Assembly (NCBI GenBank): GCA_030655015.1
Contig: JAURWJ010000036.1
Span: 1 to 64,000, forward strand
DNA: 64,000 bases
DNA from: Methylotenera sp.
Lineage (GTDB): Bacteria > Pseudomonadota > Gammaproteobacteria > Burkholderiales > Methylophilaceae
Direction: 5' to 3'
A program made the translations under genes and the position numbers. Of the stretch, positions 9,085 through 18,372 are shown piece after piece. The notes under the pieces were generated by a model. That model saw only the letters and a list, made by a program, of their open reading frames with translations, was not told the origin of the DNA and did no database searches. Each line of letters starts with the position of its first letter. Position 1 is the stretch's first letter.

Positions 9085-10482
9085 ATGACCGTCACATTAA
9101 GGCTGATTATAAGCGTTTGTCTGCTCTTGTTGTGTGCTTTACCAGCGCGGGCAGAGGGCGTGCACGTCCTGTCCGTAAAAGGCGCAATTAGCCCAGCCAG
9201 TGCAGATTACCTAGTACGTGGTATCAATAAGGCAACGGAGGCTCAAGCCCGCCTCGTGGTCATTGAAATGGATACACCGGGTGGTCTGGATACCTCAATG
9301 CGTGACATCATCAAGGCCATTCTTGCCTCGCCTGTTCCGGTGGCAACCTACGTATCACCAAAAGGTGCGCGCGCAGCCAGCGCCGGCACCTATATTCTTT
9401 ATGCCAGCCACATCGCCGCCATGGCGCCAGCCACCAACTTGGGCGCTGCTACGCCGGTAGAGTTAGCTCCCAGCGGAAGCACTCCGCCTGAAAAACCCGC
9501 CACACCGAGCAAGTCGGATGATAATCCTGCGTCCACCTCATCGCCCCAGAACGTAGCACAAGGTGCACCCCAGGACGCAAAAATGAAAAAAGCCGTGCAT
9601 GATGCCGCAGCCTATATTCGCAGTCTGGCCGAGCTGCGTGGACGCAATGCAGACTGGGCAGAACGTGCAGTACGCGAGGCGGTAAGCCTTACTGCTGAAG
9701 CGGCCTTGCAGGCCAAGGTGGTCGATATTGTGGCAGAAAATGTTGATGATCTGCTAAAACAAATACATGGCCGCAAGGTAAAGCTATCCAGCGGCGAAGT
9801 TACTCTAGATACCGCAAACCTCACCGTCACCCGCATCGAGCCTGACTGGCGCAGCAGACTGCTGGCAGTTATAGGCGACCCCAGCATCGCCTACATTCTG
9901 ATGCTGCTCGGCATCTACGGGCTACTCTACGAGTTCTCCAACCCTGGCATGGGGTTTCCAGGCGTGATGGGCGGCATTTGTCTGCTGCTTGCCCTGTTCG
10001 CACTACAACTCATGCCCATTAGCTATACGGGACTAGCGCTCATTATTTTAGGCGTTGCCCTCATGGTATCTGAAGCTTTCATACCCAGCTTTGGCGTACT
10101 CGGGTTGGGAGGGATTGTAGCTTTTATTATCGGCTCAATAATGCTGATTGACACCGATTTACCGGGTTATGGCATTTCATGGGCACTAATCGCACCAATA
10201 GCTGTCACCACTGCGCTGTTTACTTTAATGGTTGTCAGCATGGCGCTACGCGCGCGCAAGCGACCAGTCATAACTGGAGCAGAGGAACTGTTGAATGCCG
10301 AAGGCGTAGTGCTGGATGATATAAAAACTGAAGGCTGGGCGCGCGTGCACAGCGAGTTATGGCGAGTACGTAGCCGTGTGCCACTTGCACGCGGCGCAAA
10401 AGTACGGGTCACGGCGCGACACGGCCTGATTCTGGAAGTGGAAGCAATTAACAACTTAACGAAGGAGAACGACCATGTTTGA
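9085..10482 (+). CDS. NfeD-family membrane serine protease (long form, ClpP-class)
   Basis: A membrane protein of 465 residues. A signal peptide (about residues 1-23, ending LPARAEG) precedes a ClpP/SppA-like protease domain. The nucleophile is probably Ser 99 in [10 protein letters not shown]; Lys 168 or 169 in [15 protein letters not shown] is the likely base. A low-complexity Pro/Ser insert sits between them. Four or five membrane helices follow, then a C-terminal OB-fold NfeD domain (residues about 390-455). The archaeal homologue PH1510 cleaves stomatin, and here a slipin gene follows with an eight-base overlap, the standard pairing. The start has AGAGG six to seven bases upstream. The role is probably membrane-protein quality control or membrane microdomains. 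Confidence 0.88.
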   Translation: MTVTLRLIISVCLLLLCALPARAEGVHVLSVKGAISPASADYLVRGINKATEAQARLVVIEMDTPGGLDTSMRDIIKAILASPVPVATYVSPKGARAASAGTYILYASHIAAMAPATNLGAATPVELAPSGSTPPEKPATPSKSDDNPASTSSPQNVAQGAPQDAKMKKAVHDAAAYIRSLAELRGRNADWAERAVREAVSLTAEAALQAKVVDIVAENVDDLLKQIHGRKVKLSSGEVTLDTANLTVTRIEPDWRSRLLAVIGDPSIAYILMLLGIYGLLYEFSNPGMGFPGVMGGICLLLALFALQLMPISYTGLALIILGVALMVSEAFIPSFGVLGLGGIVAFIIGSIMLIDTDLPGYGISWALIAPIAVTTALFTLMVVSMALRARKRPVITGAEELLNAEGVVLDDIKTEGWARVHSELWRVRSRVPLARGAKVRVTARHGLILEVEAINNLTKENDHV

Positions 10483-11239
10483 ATTAGGTGGCATGACGGC
10501 TTTGATGTTAGCATTGGTGCTAATCGCTTCCAGTGTGCGCATTTTGCGCGAATACGAGCGTGGCGTGGTGTTTCAACTTGGTCGCTTCTGGAAAGTAAAA
10601 GGACCGGGGCTAATCATCCTCATCCCTGGCATCCAGCAGATGGTGCGGGTGGATTTACGTACCGTGGTATTTGATGTGCCGAGTCAGGATGTCATCTCGC
10701 GCGATAACGTCTCGGTTCAGGTGAACGCAGTGGTGTATTTCCGCGTCGTTGACCCAGCCAAGGCCATCATGCAGGTAGAGGACTTTATGAACGCCACCAG
10801 CCAACTTTCGCAAACCACGTTACGCTCGGTACTGGGCAAACATGAACTGGATCAGATGCTGGCGGAACGCGAAACCCTCAATCTGGATATCCAGCAAGCC
10901 TTGGACACGCAGACCGATGCCTGGGGCATTAAGGTTTCCAACGTTGAAATCAAGCACGTCGATATCAACGAAACCATGGTGCGTGCCATTGCCAAACAGG
11001 CTGAAGCCGAGCGTGAACGGCGCGCCAAGGTGATTCATGCGGAAGGTGAATTTCAAGCTTCGGAAAAACTGCTGGCAGCAGCGGAAGTTCTCGCACGCAA
11101 GCCACAGGCCATGCAGCTGCGCTACTTGCAAACCTTGAGTGGCATCGCTGGCGACAGAACCAACACCATTGTCTTCCCAGTACCGGGGGATTTTCTGGAA
11201 TTGCTGATGCGCAGTAAAATGCCGCCCAATGAAGCTTAA
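10475..11239 (+). CDS. Slipin (stomatin/prohibitin-like SPFH protein)
   Basis: A membrane-anchored protein of 254 residues. One N-terminal hydrophobic segment ([14 protein letters not shown]) is followed by the SPFH domain, with [20 protein letters not shown], the proline-rich turn [11 protein letters not shown], and [21 protein letters not shown] charged coiled-coil segment rich in Ala, Glu and Arg ([19 protein letters not shown]) follows. Slipins form ring or scaffold assemblies at the inner membrane and are substrates or partners of the NfeD protease. The start lies within the nfeD 3' end, with AAGGAG eight bases upstream. The universal stress gene follows after 29 bases, suggesting a three-gene unit. 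Confidence 0.92.
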   Translation: MFELGGMTALMLALVLIASSVRILREYERGVVFQLGRFWKVKGPGLIILIPGIQQMVRVDLRTVVFDVPSQDVISRDNVSVQVNAVVYFRVVDPAKAIMQVEDFMNATSQLSQTTLRSVLGKHELDQMLAERETLNLDIQQALDTQTDAWGIKVSNVEIKHVDINETMVRAIAKQAEAERERRAKVIHAEGEFQASEKLLAAAEVLARKPQAMQLRYLQTLSGIAGDRTNTIVFPVPGDFLELLMRSKMPPNEA

Positions 11240-11268
11240 GTGATTAAAAAATATTTAAGGAGAAAGCT

Positions 11269-12156
11269 ATGCCGCCCATCACCCATGTAGTTGTAGGTAC
11301 CGACTTTTCTGCGGAGGCGGATTTAGCCGTGCAACGCGCTGCTTTAATTAGCCAGCAGCAAGGCGCAGAGCTGCATCTCATTCATGTGGTACACCCGCTG
11401 GATTTGTATGTAGGCTCTGAACTCTCTTTTGGCTTTCAAACGCACTACCAACAAGCGCAACAAGAGGTGATTAAAACCCAGCTTGATACGCTGGCTTGTA
11501 AACTACGTGAGCAATTTAGCATCACGATACATGCCGCCACCAGGATTGGGCGTGCGCATACAGAAATTGCTGACTATGCAAAAGCTGTAAACGCTGGACT
11601 TATTGTAGCGGGCGCACAGGGCGAACATTCCCTATTAGAAAAATTACTGGGTTCAACGTCGTCACGCTTACTACGTGTTTCAAAATGCCCGATATTGATT
11701 GTTAAAAACAAGAATGTAACCGCATCAGCCTATCAACAAGTGATTGCAGCAGTAAACTTTTCATTAGGCGCGGCTAATGTAGCCACGCTCGCTCGCACCA
11801 TTGCACCACAAGCGCATATAGAAGGCTTGCTCATCTTTGATACCAACCAAGAAACGCACATGTACAAAGCCGGCATGAACGAAGCCTTATTACAGCAATA
11901 CCGCACCCAAGCCCTACTTGATGCAGACAAACGCCTGAGCGAAATCATCACCGAACAAGCACTAGGAGAAAACATTTCCAGAAAAATACTCACAGGCTAT
12001 CCACCAGAAAGTATCTGTGATTATGCCAAAGTGCAACATGCTGACTTAATCGTTATCGGCAAACATGAGAAAAATGGTATGGAGGACTTTCTACTCGGTA
12101 GCGTTAGCAAAGGTGTGGCTTATGCGGCAGGATGCGATGTGTTAATTAATCACTAA
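11269..12156 (+). CDS. Universal stress protein, tandem UspA domains
   Basis: A 295-residue paralogue of the protein at 4413-5303 with the same two-domain design. The first domain runs from THVVVGTDFSAEADLAV to the loop GAQGEHSLLEKLLGSTSSR and PILIVKNK. The second runs from YQQVIAAVNFSLGA to GKHEKNGMEDFLLGSVSKG and CDVLINH. Both keep the Gly-rich ATP-type loop. TAAGGAGAAAGCT with AAGGAG just before the ATG is a strong ribosome site. It sits 29 bases after slipin, so it is probably co-transcribed with nfeD and slipin. Gene duplication within this block is likely, but the two copies are clearly diverged. Confidence 0.92.
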   Translation: MPPITHVVVGTDFSAEADLAVQRAALISQQQGAELHLIHVVHPLDLYVGSELSFGFQTHYQQAQQEVIKTQLDTLACKLREQFSITIHAATRIGRAHTEIADYAKAVNAGLIVAGAQGEHSLLEKLLGSTSSRLLRVSKCPILIVKNKNVTASAYQQVIAAVNFSLGAANVATLARTIAPQAHIEGLLIFDTNQETHMYKAGMNEALLQQYRTQALLDADKRLSEIITEQALGENISRKILTGYPPESICDYAKVQHADLIVIGKHEKNGMEDFLLGSVSKGVAYAAGCDVLINH

Positions 12157-12213
12157 GCGTAACTCAGTGTAAAACGCCAGTTCGTCATGCCTTATTAAGG
12201 CCGCAATAAAGCA

Positions 12214-13062
12214 CTAAGGGCTTACCTGCACCACAAGACCTAAACCACGTATGCGTTCTGCCATGGCTTCAAGCCACTCGGCTGGTAGTCTTGTTAATCT
12301 ATCCACCTCAGCCTGCTCTGAGCGTCGCGCTAATCCATACAGATGCACGCCTTGAACCACATCTTTCGCCTGCGTTATTAAAGTTAAATAAGCGACAATA
12401 TCTTCTTCACTTGGCGGCAAGCCATCTAATGCAAACATACACGTTTGTATAAAGGTTGGGCAGGCTTCGGCACAGTTTTTAAGTCGTTGGATATGGCTTT
12501 GCGGGTTTAAAGTCACATCGTTAATGCGCGCAATGCCTTCCTTAGAACCAGCATCCACCTTAAACCAAACCTCACCATTAAGCCGAGCTAGATGCTTAAC
12601 ACTCTCAAGCACCAAAGGTTTATCCAGCAAGCTACCGTTGGTGATAAGCCGCACTTTAATGCTGCCAAGCAAGTTAAAATCAGTTAATACTTTTTCTACC
12701 ACCGTAATCACTTGTGGAAACTCTTTTGCGCTAGTAGGCTCACCATTGCCTGAAAATGCGATATCTTTTAATTGACGGTCTTCTTCATGCACATGACGTT
12801 GCATAAAGTCGCCATGCAGCACATCGGTTAACAAAGCACGTAACTCTTGCTCTAAAATATCTAGCTCTACGGGTGCCGGCGTGCCGCGCGTGAGGTTAGG
12901 CACATTGCAATAAATGCAACGCCAATTACAGGCATTGTTAGTATTTAAGTTGATACCGATTGAAATACCACCAGCACGGCGCGAAATCACGGGGTAAATG
13001 TACTTCATGCCGAGTACATCTCGGTTGTGATTAGTGATGGTGAGGTGGTTTTTTAAAGTCAT
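12214..13062 (-). CDS. Radical SAM protein, function unassigned
   Basis: A 282-residue protein with the radical SAM iron-sulfur motif CNWRCIYC (Cys 45, 49, 52). SGNGEPTSAKEF serves as the glycine-rich SAM-binding segment, and VRLITNGSLLDKP is typical of the small single-domain radical SAM proteins. GAGG lies about eleven bases before the ATG. No auxiliary iron-sulfur cluster motif is clear at the C-terminus. It is convergent with the Usp gene and lies downstream of fnr on the same strand, about 190 bases away. Placement beside fnr and hemN hints at an anaerobic role, but no substrate can be named. Confidence 0.8.
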   Translation of the reverse strand: MTLKNHLTITNHNRDVLGMKYIYPVISRRAGGISIGINLNTNNACNWRCIYCNVPNLTRGTPAPVELDILEQELRALLTDVLHGDFMQRHVHEEDRQLKDIAFSGNGEPTSAKEFPQVITVVEKVLTDFNLLGSIKVRLITNGSLLDKPLVLESVKHLARLNGEVWFKVDAGSKEGIARINDVTLNPQSHIQRLKNCAEACPTFIQTCMFALDGLPPSEEDIVAYLTLITQAKDVVQGVHLYGLARRSEQAEVDRLTRLPAEWLEAMAERIRGLGLVVQVSP

Positions 13063-13085
13063 ATGGTATTAAAAACCTCATACTC

Positions 13086-13207
13086 TCCACGAAATACACC
13101 AAAAACACCAAAAACACCAAAAAAATTTATATGATACTTTGCTCTCATGGCTCTATTTTCAGCAAGTAGGCTTTTGGTTTGTTCGTGTTTTTAGTGTATT
13201 TCGTGGA
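13086..13207. repeat. Inverted repeat between radical SAM gene and fnr
   Basis: TCCACGAAATACAC at 13086-13099 returns as its exact reverse complement at 13194-13207. The similarity continues a further ten or so bases inward with two mismatches (AAAAACAC units). The left arm also holds three tandem copies of a nine-base CACCAAAAA-type unit. The 190-base gap holds no gene. The arms are too far apart for a simple terminator; they look like a dispersed non-coding repeat of the kind common between betaproteobacterial genes. Confidence 0.6.
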
Positions 13208-13250
13208 TAAATATTTTTCTAACGCAGTTTCAATCAACAATAAAAATTGA

Positions 13251-13982
13251 CTAAAAATAGGTCTGTGGATTAAATATTTTTTTCAACGCCTCTGGCGCAA
13301 TTATTTTCACATGGCGCTGCTTGACTTCAATAATGCCTTCTTCGCTAAATTTTGAAAAAGCACGACTTACTGTTTCAAGCTTCAGGCCCAAATAACTGCC
13401 AATTTCTTCACGTGTCATTCTCAGCACAAGCTCAGACTGCGATAACCCGCGTGCATGTAATCGCTGCACTAGGTTTAACAAAAATGCAGCTAAGCGTTCC
13501 TCTGCACGCATATTGCCTAACAACATCATCACGCTGTTTTCACGGACAATTTCACGGCTCATAATTTTATGCACATGGCGCTGTAAGCCAGGTAACTCGC
13601 GCGAAAGTTCTTCTACACTGGCAAACGGCATTTCACAGACCTCGGCGTCTTCAAGCGCCACCGCATTACAGTTATGGCGGTCGCTCACAATGCCATCCAT
13701 GCCAATAATTTCACCCGCCATCTGGAAACCCGTTACTTGCTCACGACCATCTACGCTGGTCACGCAAGTTTTAAAAAAACCTGTGCGAATCGCATAAAGC
13801 GAAGTAAACGTTTCTCCGTTACTAAACAGTAATTCGCCTTGCTTAATACGGCGGCGTTTTTCAACCACCTCATCAACTCTTTTCATTTCGTCAACGCTAA
13901 AGCCAGCGGGCATGCAAAGCTCACGGAGATTACAATTTGAGCAAGCCACTTTTAAGGCTTCTGGCATAGTAACAAAGTGCAT
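13251..13982 (-). CDS. fnr: Fnr-type oxygen-responsive transcription regulator
   Basis: A Crp/Fnr-family DNA-binding protein of 243 residues. The N-terminal cysteines CSNCNLRELC (Cys 14, 17, 23) and Cys 105 (DRHNCNAVAL) are placed as the four ligands of the oxygen-labile 4Fe-4S cluster in FNR. A cyclic-nucleotide-like beta barrel, a long dimer helix and a C-terminal helix-turn-helix (EEIGSYLGLKLETVSRAFSKF) follow. The recognition helix ETVSRAF matches proteins that bind TTGATNNNNATCAA. Perfect copies of that site precede hemN, divergent to this gene, and ompW. The true Fnr activates anaerobic genes when the cluster is intact. Confidence is high because all four cysteines are present. Confidence 0.93.
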   Translation of the reverse strand: MHFVTMPEALKVACSNCNLRELCMPAGFSVDEMKRVDEVVEKRRRIKQGELLFSNGETFTSLYAIRTGFFKTCVTSVDGREQVTGFQMAGEIIGMDGIVSDRHNCNAVALEDAEVCEMPFASVEELSRELPGLQRHVHKIMSREIVRENSVMMLLGNMRAEERLAAFLLNLVQRLHARGLSQSELVLRMTREEIGSYLGLKLETVSRAFSKFSEEGIIEVKQRHVKIIAPEALKKIFNPQTYF

Positions 13983-14087
13983 ATTTTACCAATGGAGTCG
14001 ATTAGGCTAAGCATACCGCTTTCAAGCCTTTGTAGCTAGTCTATAGTGAAGTTATGGGTTAAAAAATGATAGCTCTCATGTTGTTGT

Positions 14088-14101
14088 TTGATATGCATCA
14101 A
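14088..14101 (+). promoter_or_regulatory. FNR box upstream of hemN
   Basis: TTGATATGCATCAA is a perfect 14-base FNR palindrome, centred about 60 bases before the hemN ATG. It lies in the fnr-hemN divergent gap. A class II start would fall near 14136, just before the AGGAG at 14143, but no good -10 hexamer is seen there. HemN is a known FNR/ANR target in many proteobacteria. Autoregulation of fnr through the same site is possible. Confidence 0.8.
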
Positions 14102-14154
14102 AGACTATTTAGCTGATTACTGGCACAGTGTCACCCTAAATTAGGAGTAGCATA

Positions 14155-15579
14155 ATGATTACCGATGAAGCTGCAATGAAGCCTGCCACATCAAACAGCA
14201 CTACACCAGAATTAACCCCTGAAACACTGCAAAAGTTTGATGTTTCTGGACCGCGTTATACTTCGTACCCAACGGCTGATCGCTTTGTAGAGGCTTTTAC
14301 TGAAGAAGCCTACAAACAAACGTTGGCGCAACGTCGCGTAGGTGGCTTAACCCTACCGTTATCTATTTACGTGCATATTCCTTTTTGTGAATCACTTTGC
14401 TTTTTCTGCGCCTGCAATAAAATTGTCACTAAACATCATGAACGCAGCGCAGAATACTTACGCTATCTTAGCCGTGAAATTGACTTACATATTGAACATT
14501 TAGGCGCAGGGCAAACCATCTCGCAATTGCATTTAGGCGGCGGCTCACCTACTTTTTTCAGTGATGATGAATTAAGCGAATTGATGGCAATGATACGCCG
14601 CAGCTTTGTATTAGAGCCAAACGGTGAATACTCGATTGAAGTGGATCCGCGCACGGTAGATGAAAATCGTCTCGCGCATTTAGCCTCACTTGGCTTTAAT
14701 CGCCTTAGCTTTGGCGTACAAGATTTTGACCCGGAAGTACAAAAAGCGGTACATCGCATTCAGCCTGCAGAACAAGTTTTTTCGCTGATTGAAGCCGCAC
14801 GACGTTTAAAGTTTGACTCAGTCAATGTCGATTTAATTTATGGCTTACCCAAACAAACACCAGAGTCATTTGCGCAAACCTTAAAACAAATTGTAGAACT
14901 AAAGCCTGAAAGAATCGCGCTTTACGCTTACGCGCACTTACCTGATCGCTTTAAACCACAACGCCGTATTGACTCGTATGAATTACCCGCTGCCTCAGCA
15001 AAAATTGCCATGCTATCTAATGCAATTAAAACATTTCTAGATGCCGGCTACGTGTATGTAGGCATGGATCACTTCGCGTTACCGACTGACGCTTTAGCCA
15101 TTGCCAAGCGTCAAGGCAGACTGCATCGTAACTTTCAGGGTTACAGCACCCAGCCAGACTGCGACCTAATCAGCCTAGGCGTTTCTGCCATTGGCCGCGT
15201 AGGTGCAACTTACAGTCAAAATGCTAAAAGCATTGAAGAATATTACGACCTTCTCAATCAAGGTCGCTTTCCAGTAGTGCGTGGTTTAGCGCTATCACGC
15301 GATGACCTAGTACGCCGCGCCGTGATTATGGCTATTATGTGCCAAGGTGCATTGCAATATGAATCCATTGAATTGGCTTACATGATTGATTTTAAAAGCT
15401 ACTTTGCATCAGAGCTGAAAGCGCTCAAAGAGCTGGAAGGCACAGGCATGGTCGTGCTAGAGGACGCAGGCTTACAAGTTACCGACTTTGGCTGGTTTTT
15501 TGTCCGTGCGGTAGCGATGTTGTTTGACCGCTATTTACAAACCGACCGCAATCGCGCGCGGTTCTCTAAAATCATCTAA
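14155..15579 (+). CDS. hemN: Oxygen-independent coproporphyrinogen III dehydrogenase
   Basis: A cytoplasmic radical SAM enzyme of 474 residues that decarboxylates coproporphyrinogen III to protoporphyrinogen IX without oxygen. The signature HIPFCESLCFFCACN carries Cys 78, 82, 85 (cluster) and Cys 87. GGGSPTF, SIEVDPRTVD and SFGVQDFDPEVQKAVHR follow as in HemN, and the C-terminal HemN domain is complete. The N-terminal RYTSYPTADRF is the family's start segment. TAGGAGTAGCATA before the ATG gives a clear ribosome site. The FNR box upstream and the divergent fnr gene point to induction under low oxygen. Confidence 0.95.
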   Translation: MITDEAAMKPATSNSTTPELTPETLQKFDVSGPRYTSYPTADRFVEAFTEEAYKQTLAQRRVGGLTLPLSIYVHIPFCESLCFFCACNKIVTKHHERSAEYLRYLSREIDLHIEHLGAGQTISQLHLGGGSPTFFSDDELSELMAMIRRSFVLEPNGEYSIEVDPRTVDENRLAHLASLGFNRLSFGVQDFDPEVQKAVHRIQPAEQVFSLIEAARRLKFDSVNVDLIYGLPKQTPESFAQTLKQIVELKPERIALYAYAHLPDRFKPQRRIDSYELPAASAKIAMLSNAIKTFLDAGYVYVGMDHFALPTDALAIAKRQGRLHRNFQGYSTQPDCDLISLGVSAIGRVGATYSQNAKSIEEYYDLLNQGRFPVVRGLALSRDDLVRRAVIMAIMCQGALQYESIELAYMIDFKSYFASELKALKELEGTGMVVLEDAGLQVTDFGWFFVRAVAMLFDRYLQTDRNRARFSKII

Positions 15580-15589
15580 GCAAGCACCT

Positions 15590-15730
15590 CCCTTCGACAG
15601 GCTCAGGGAACGTGAGCGTTGGAAATATGGCAATTATCCCCTGAGCGAGCTGAAGGGGTAGCTCAAATCCCCTTAGGTGACTCAAGTTCCCTGAGCCTGC
15701 CGAAAGACTCAGGAACCGCCTGTCGAAGGG
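15590..15730. repeat. Nested inverted-repeat element after hemN
   Basis: CCCTTCGACAGG at 15590-15601 is the exact reverse complement of 15719-15730. Just inside, GCTCAGGGAAC at 15601-15611 is the exact reverse complement of 15686-15696. The middle holds a further related piece, CCCCTGAGCGAGCTGAAGGGG. The CCTTCGACAGGCTCAGG text is a widespread intergenic repeat motif in many bacterial genomes. No gene is present. It lies between hemN and the ompW terminator. Confidence 0.75.
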
Positions 15731-15748
15731 AATCAATATCTCTGCACA

Positions 15749-15780
15749 TAAAAAAAGCCTCTACCGATAAAGGCAGAGGC
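15749..15780 (-). terminator. Rho-independent terminator of ompW
   Basis: On the minus strand, GCCTCTGCC, a short loop and GGTAGAGGC form a nine-base stem (15757-15780) with one weak pair, followed by seven T (15750-15756). It lies about 60 bases after the ompW stop. Confidence 0.8.
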
Positions 15781-15841
15781 CAACGTGGAACTTAAAAACT
15801 TTATGGTCTTAAATTATTAAACTTTGATTAAAGTTCAACAA

Positions 15842-16537
15842 TTAGAATTTTTTACCGATACCAATACCGAATACCCATGGGTTGATGTCAAGTGAGTCGA
15901 TTTTTGTCCAACGACCTGTAATTGCACTTTTCAACTCAACACTAGTATCAATTTGAACATATTTCACATCAGCATTAATCAACCAACCATCCTTCAAGTT
16001 AATATCAACACCTGCTTGTGCAACCAAACCCCAGCTATCGCTATCAATTTTAATTTTTTCACCATTGATTGCTCCTGCACGGCCTTTAAGATTACGATCA
16101 AGCATATAAGTATAGTTAATACCAGCACCCACATAAGGATCAATGGTTTGGTCTGGGTTAAAGTGCCATTGCGCAGTTAAAGTTGGTGGCAATAAATCTA
16201 CACTACCCAGTTTTTGATTACCAATTGCACCGCCTGCATCACCTTTAATACTTACATCATGCTCGGTACCCAACGCTAAAATCAATTCTGCCGCAATGTT
16301 TTTGGTGAAATAGTAAGATATATCAAGCTCAGGAATCCAGTTATCATCCACAGCCAATTCAGCACCAGGATTCATAACATTAGCTACATTTTTATTAACT
16401 GTCTTACCCAATTTACTATCCTCATTTGGGCTAACGTTTACCGCACGCACACGTACAACCCAATCACCCGCTTCAGCTTGTGCCAAAACAGGCGCAAATG
16501 CAGCAGCAATCGCTAAAACTAATACTGATTTTTTCAT
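15842..16537 (-). CDS. ompW: Outer membrane protein OmpW
   Basis: A 231-residue outer-membrane beta-barrel protein. A signal peptide (MKKSVLVLAIAAAFAPVLAQA, cleaved after about residue 21) is followed by GDWVVRVRAVNVSPNEDS, the standard OmpW start. Further family text is PELDISYYFTKNIAAELIL, LPPTLTAQWHFNP and DPYVGAGINYT, with a terminal GIGIGKKF ending in Phe as barrel proteins do. OmpW forms an eight-stranded hydrophobic channel and is induced by FNR in enteric bacteria. A perfect FNR box and a TATAAT at matching spacing lie upstream here, and a terminator follows, so it is a single-gene unit. Confidence 0.93.
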   Translation of the reverse strand: MKKSVLVLAIAAAFAPVLAQAEAGDWVVRVRAVNVSPNEDSKLGKTVNKNVANVMNPGAELAVDDNWIPELDISYYFTKNIAAELILALGTEHDVSIKGDAGGAIGNQKLGSVDLLPPTLTAQWHFNPDQTIDPYVGAGINYTYMLDRNLKGRAGAINGEKIKIDSDSWGLVAQAGVDINLKDGWLINADVKYVQIDTSVELKSAITGRWTKIDSLDINPWVFGIGIGKKF

Positions 16538-16588
16538 CTTTATATCTCCACATTAAAGTAAATAAATACACACAAATTTAATGGGTGA

Positions 16589-16629
16589 ATTATACGAGCT
16601 TAATATGCAGTGCATTTGATATGCATCAA
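16589..16629 (-). promoter_or_regulatory. FNR-dependent class II promoter of ompW
   Basis: TTGATATGCATCAA at 16616-16629 is a perfect FNR box. On the minus strand, TATAAT occupies 16594-16589. If that is the -10 element, transcription starts near 16582 and the box centre is about 40.5 bases upstream, almost exactly the -41.5 position of class II FNR promoters. The untranslated leader would be about 45 bases. Confidence 0.82.
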
Positions 16630-16699
16630 TAAAACTACGTCAAAGTAAAAGTTTGTTGTTTTTTTACAACGTAACTCTGATAATCAATTAAGAGATTTA

Positions 16700-16891
16700 G
16701 TAGAAGCGACGACCCGCTCACTCAGAATAATGTGCTTTCACTCATGAGTAACCTGCTTTAGCCGATATATTCTGCGGGGATGCCAAATACTGGCTCGCGG
16801 AAGCAACGCAAAAATCGCGCCAGAACAAACTGATAATCAACACTTAAACCAGTAAACTGGCAAGTGTTGCTAAACGGGTCGTCGCCCCTAC
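16700..16891. repeat. About 190-bp inverted-repeat element with double hairpin (copy 1)
   Basis: This lies in the 355-base gap between ompW and rlmD. The ends GTAGAAGCGACGACCCG (16700-16716) and the reverse complement of 16875-16891 agree at 15 of 17 positions. Inside, 16821-16872 holds, on the minus strand, one copy of a repeat also found at 18373-18425 and 20030-20075. It folds as two successive hairpins: AACACTT/AAGTGTT with an inner CCAG-TTTA-CTGG, then TTATCAG with a weaker partner. The right end abuts the rlmD stop codon at 16893. No reading frame of note is inside. Confidence 0.65.
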
Positions 16892-16892
16892 A

Positions 16893-18284
16893 TTAACTGC
16901 GTTCAAATAACGCAATAGATTCCACATGTGCGGTATGCGGGAACATATTGATCACCCCTGCTGCGCTTAAGGTGTAGCCTTTTTCATTCACTAGCACCCT
17001 GGCATCTCGTGCTAAGGTTGCCGGGTTACACGATACATATACAATCCGTTGCGGACTATTACTATTGTCTAGCGATTTAATCAACTCGAATGCGCCGTCA
17101 CGGGGGGGGTCAACCAGCCATTTATCAAAAGCGCCTAAGTTTGTTAGCGCTTCTGGTGTCATTTTGAATAAATCAGCCACGCCAAACTTAACGTGACTGA
17201 TGTTATTCAGCTGTGCGCTTTCATTAGCGCGATCAACCAGATTAGCCAAGCCCTCTAGGCCCAGCACGTGTGCGCCACTGCGCGCGATAGGTAACGTAAA
17301 ATTGCCTATGCCACAAAAAAAGTCAGCGATATTCTCATGGGCTTGCGGTGCCAACAACTGCATGGCGCGGCGGATCATCACCTGGTTGATTTGGGGGTTT
17401 ACCTGTGTAAACTCATTGGGTTTAAATGGATAAGTTAAACCAAACTCTGGCAGGCTGTATTGCAATTGCGCGCCGTCAAGTGGATAAAATGGCTTAATCG
17501 TATCCGGTCCTTTGGTTTGCGTCCAAATTTGCACGGCGTGATCTTCAGCAAAGACTTTAAGTAGCGCTTCGTCATTGACGCTCAACGCATCCATAATGCG
17601 CAAAATCAACACGATCACTGGTTTAGCATTACCCTCAACAGGCTCGCGCTCGCCATTTGGGTTGGCTTCGCCAACAGCTAACTCAATTTGAGGTAATTTA
17701 TCGCGTATGCTAAGTTGCACAATCATATTTTGCAAAGGCTCAATCAGTGCCGAGACTTCTGGCACCAACACCTCACAGCTATTCATCACCGCCACATAGC
17801 GTGTCGATTTTTCATTAAAACCAACCAGTACGCGCTGTTTTTTTTCCACATACTTCACACTCAAGCGCGCTTTGTGGCGGTAGCCCCAAGTGGGGCCATA
17901 CAGCGGCGGCAGCATATTCTCAGCTTTAACTTTGCCAATATGCCATAAATCATTTTCAAGCAAACGTTGCTTGGCGGCCACCTGTGCGGCAAAATCTAAA
18001 TGTTGCAGTTTACAGCCGCCACACAAACCAAAGTGCGGACATTTTGGCGTAACACGTTGGCTGGATTGCTTTAACACCTCAACCACATTAGCTACTTCAT
18101 AACTCGGTTTAATGCGAATTGATTGAAAAGTGACTTTTTCATTAGGCAGCGCGCCATCAATAAAAATGGTTTTGCCTTCTATATGCGCAACGCCACGCCC
18201 TTCTTGGTCTAGCGACTCAATGGTGGCGTGTTTAATTTCGGGAACGACTGGAGTTTGATTACGATTTCTAGAGCGACGTGCCAT
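16893..18284 (-). CDS. rlmD: 23S rRNA (uracil(1939)-C5)-methyltransferase RlmD
   Basis: A 463-residue RNA methyltransferase. The N-terminal TRAM domain ([26 protein letters not shown]) is followed by the iron-sulfur cysteines of RumA/RlmD ([17 protein letters not shown]). The SAM-binding fold ([17 protein letters not shown]) and LVDPPRDGA come next, with the catalytic cysteine in [13 protein letters not shown]. The pattern CxGCxLQH separates RlmD from TrmA. It converts U1939 of 23S rRNA to 5-methyluridine. It stands alone between repeat elements, transcribed toward ompW. Confidence 0.93.
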   Translation of the reverse strand: MARRSRNRNQTPVVPEIKHATIESLDQEGRGVAHIEGKTIFIDGALPNEKVTFQSIRIKPSYEVANVVEVLKQSSQRVTPKCPHFGLCGGCKLQHLDFAAQVAAKQRLLENDLWHIGKVKAENMLPPLYGPTWGYRHKARLSVKYVEKKQRVLVGFNEKSTRYVAVMNSCEVLVPEVSALIEPLQNMIVQLSIRDKLPQIELAVGEANPNGEREPVEGNAKPVIVLILRIMDALSVNDEALLKVFAEDHAVQIWTQTKGPDTIKPFYPLDGAQLQYSLPEFGLTYPFKPNEFTQVNPQINQVMIRRAMQLLAPQAHENIADFFCGIGNFTLPIARSGAHVLGLEGLANLVDRANESAQLNNISHVKFGVADLFKMTPEALTNLGAFDKWLVDPPRDGAFELIKSLDNSNSPQRIVYVSCNPATLARDARVLVNEKGYTLSAAGVINMFPHTAHVESIALFERS

Positions 18285-18372
18285 GAAAAAACCTGTGTTT
18301 CAAAGTGAGGTGTAATTTTAACGCATTATCAAACAGAAATATTTTGCAACTTTATGTAGGCGCGCAATTTAT

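Noticed and set aside
12189-12201. GCCTTATTAAGGC palindrome as a bidirectional terminator between usp and the radical SAM gene
   Set aside because: The stem is short with almost no loop and there is no T-run; not strong enough to list.
13096-13126. Tandem CACCAAAAA units as a possible CRISPR or microsatellite array
   Set aside because: Only about three short units with no spacers; part of a larger inverted repeat.
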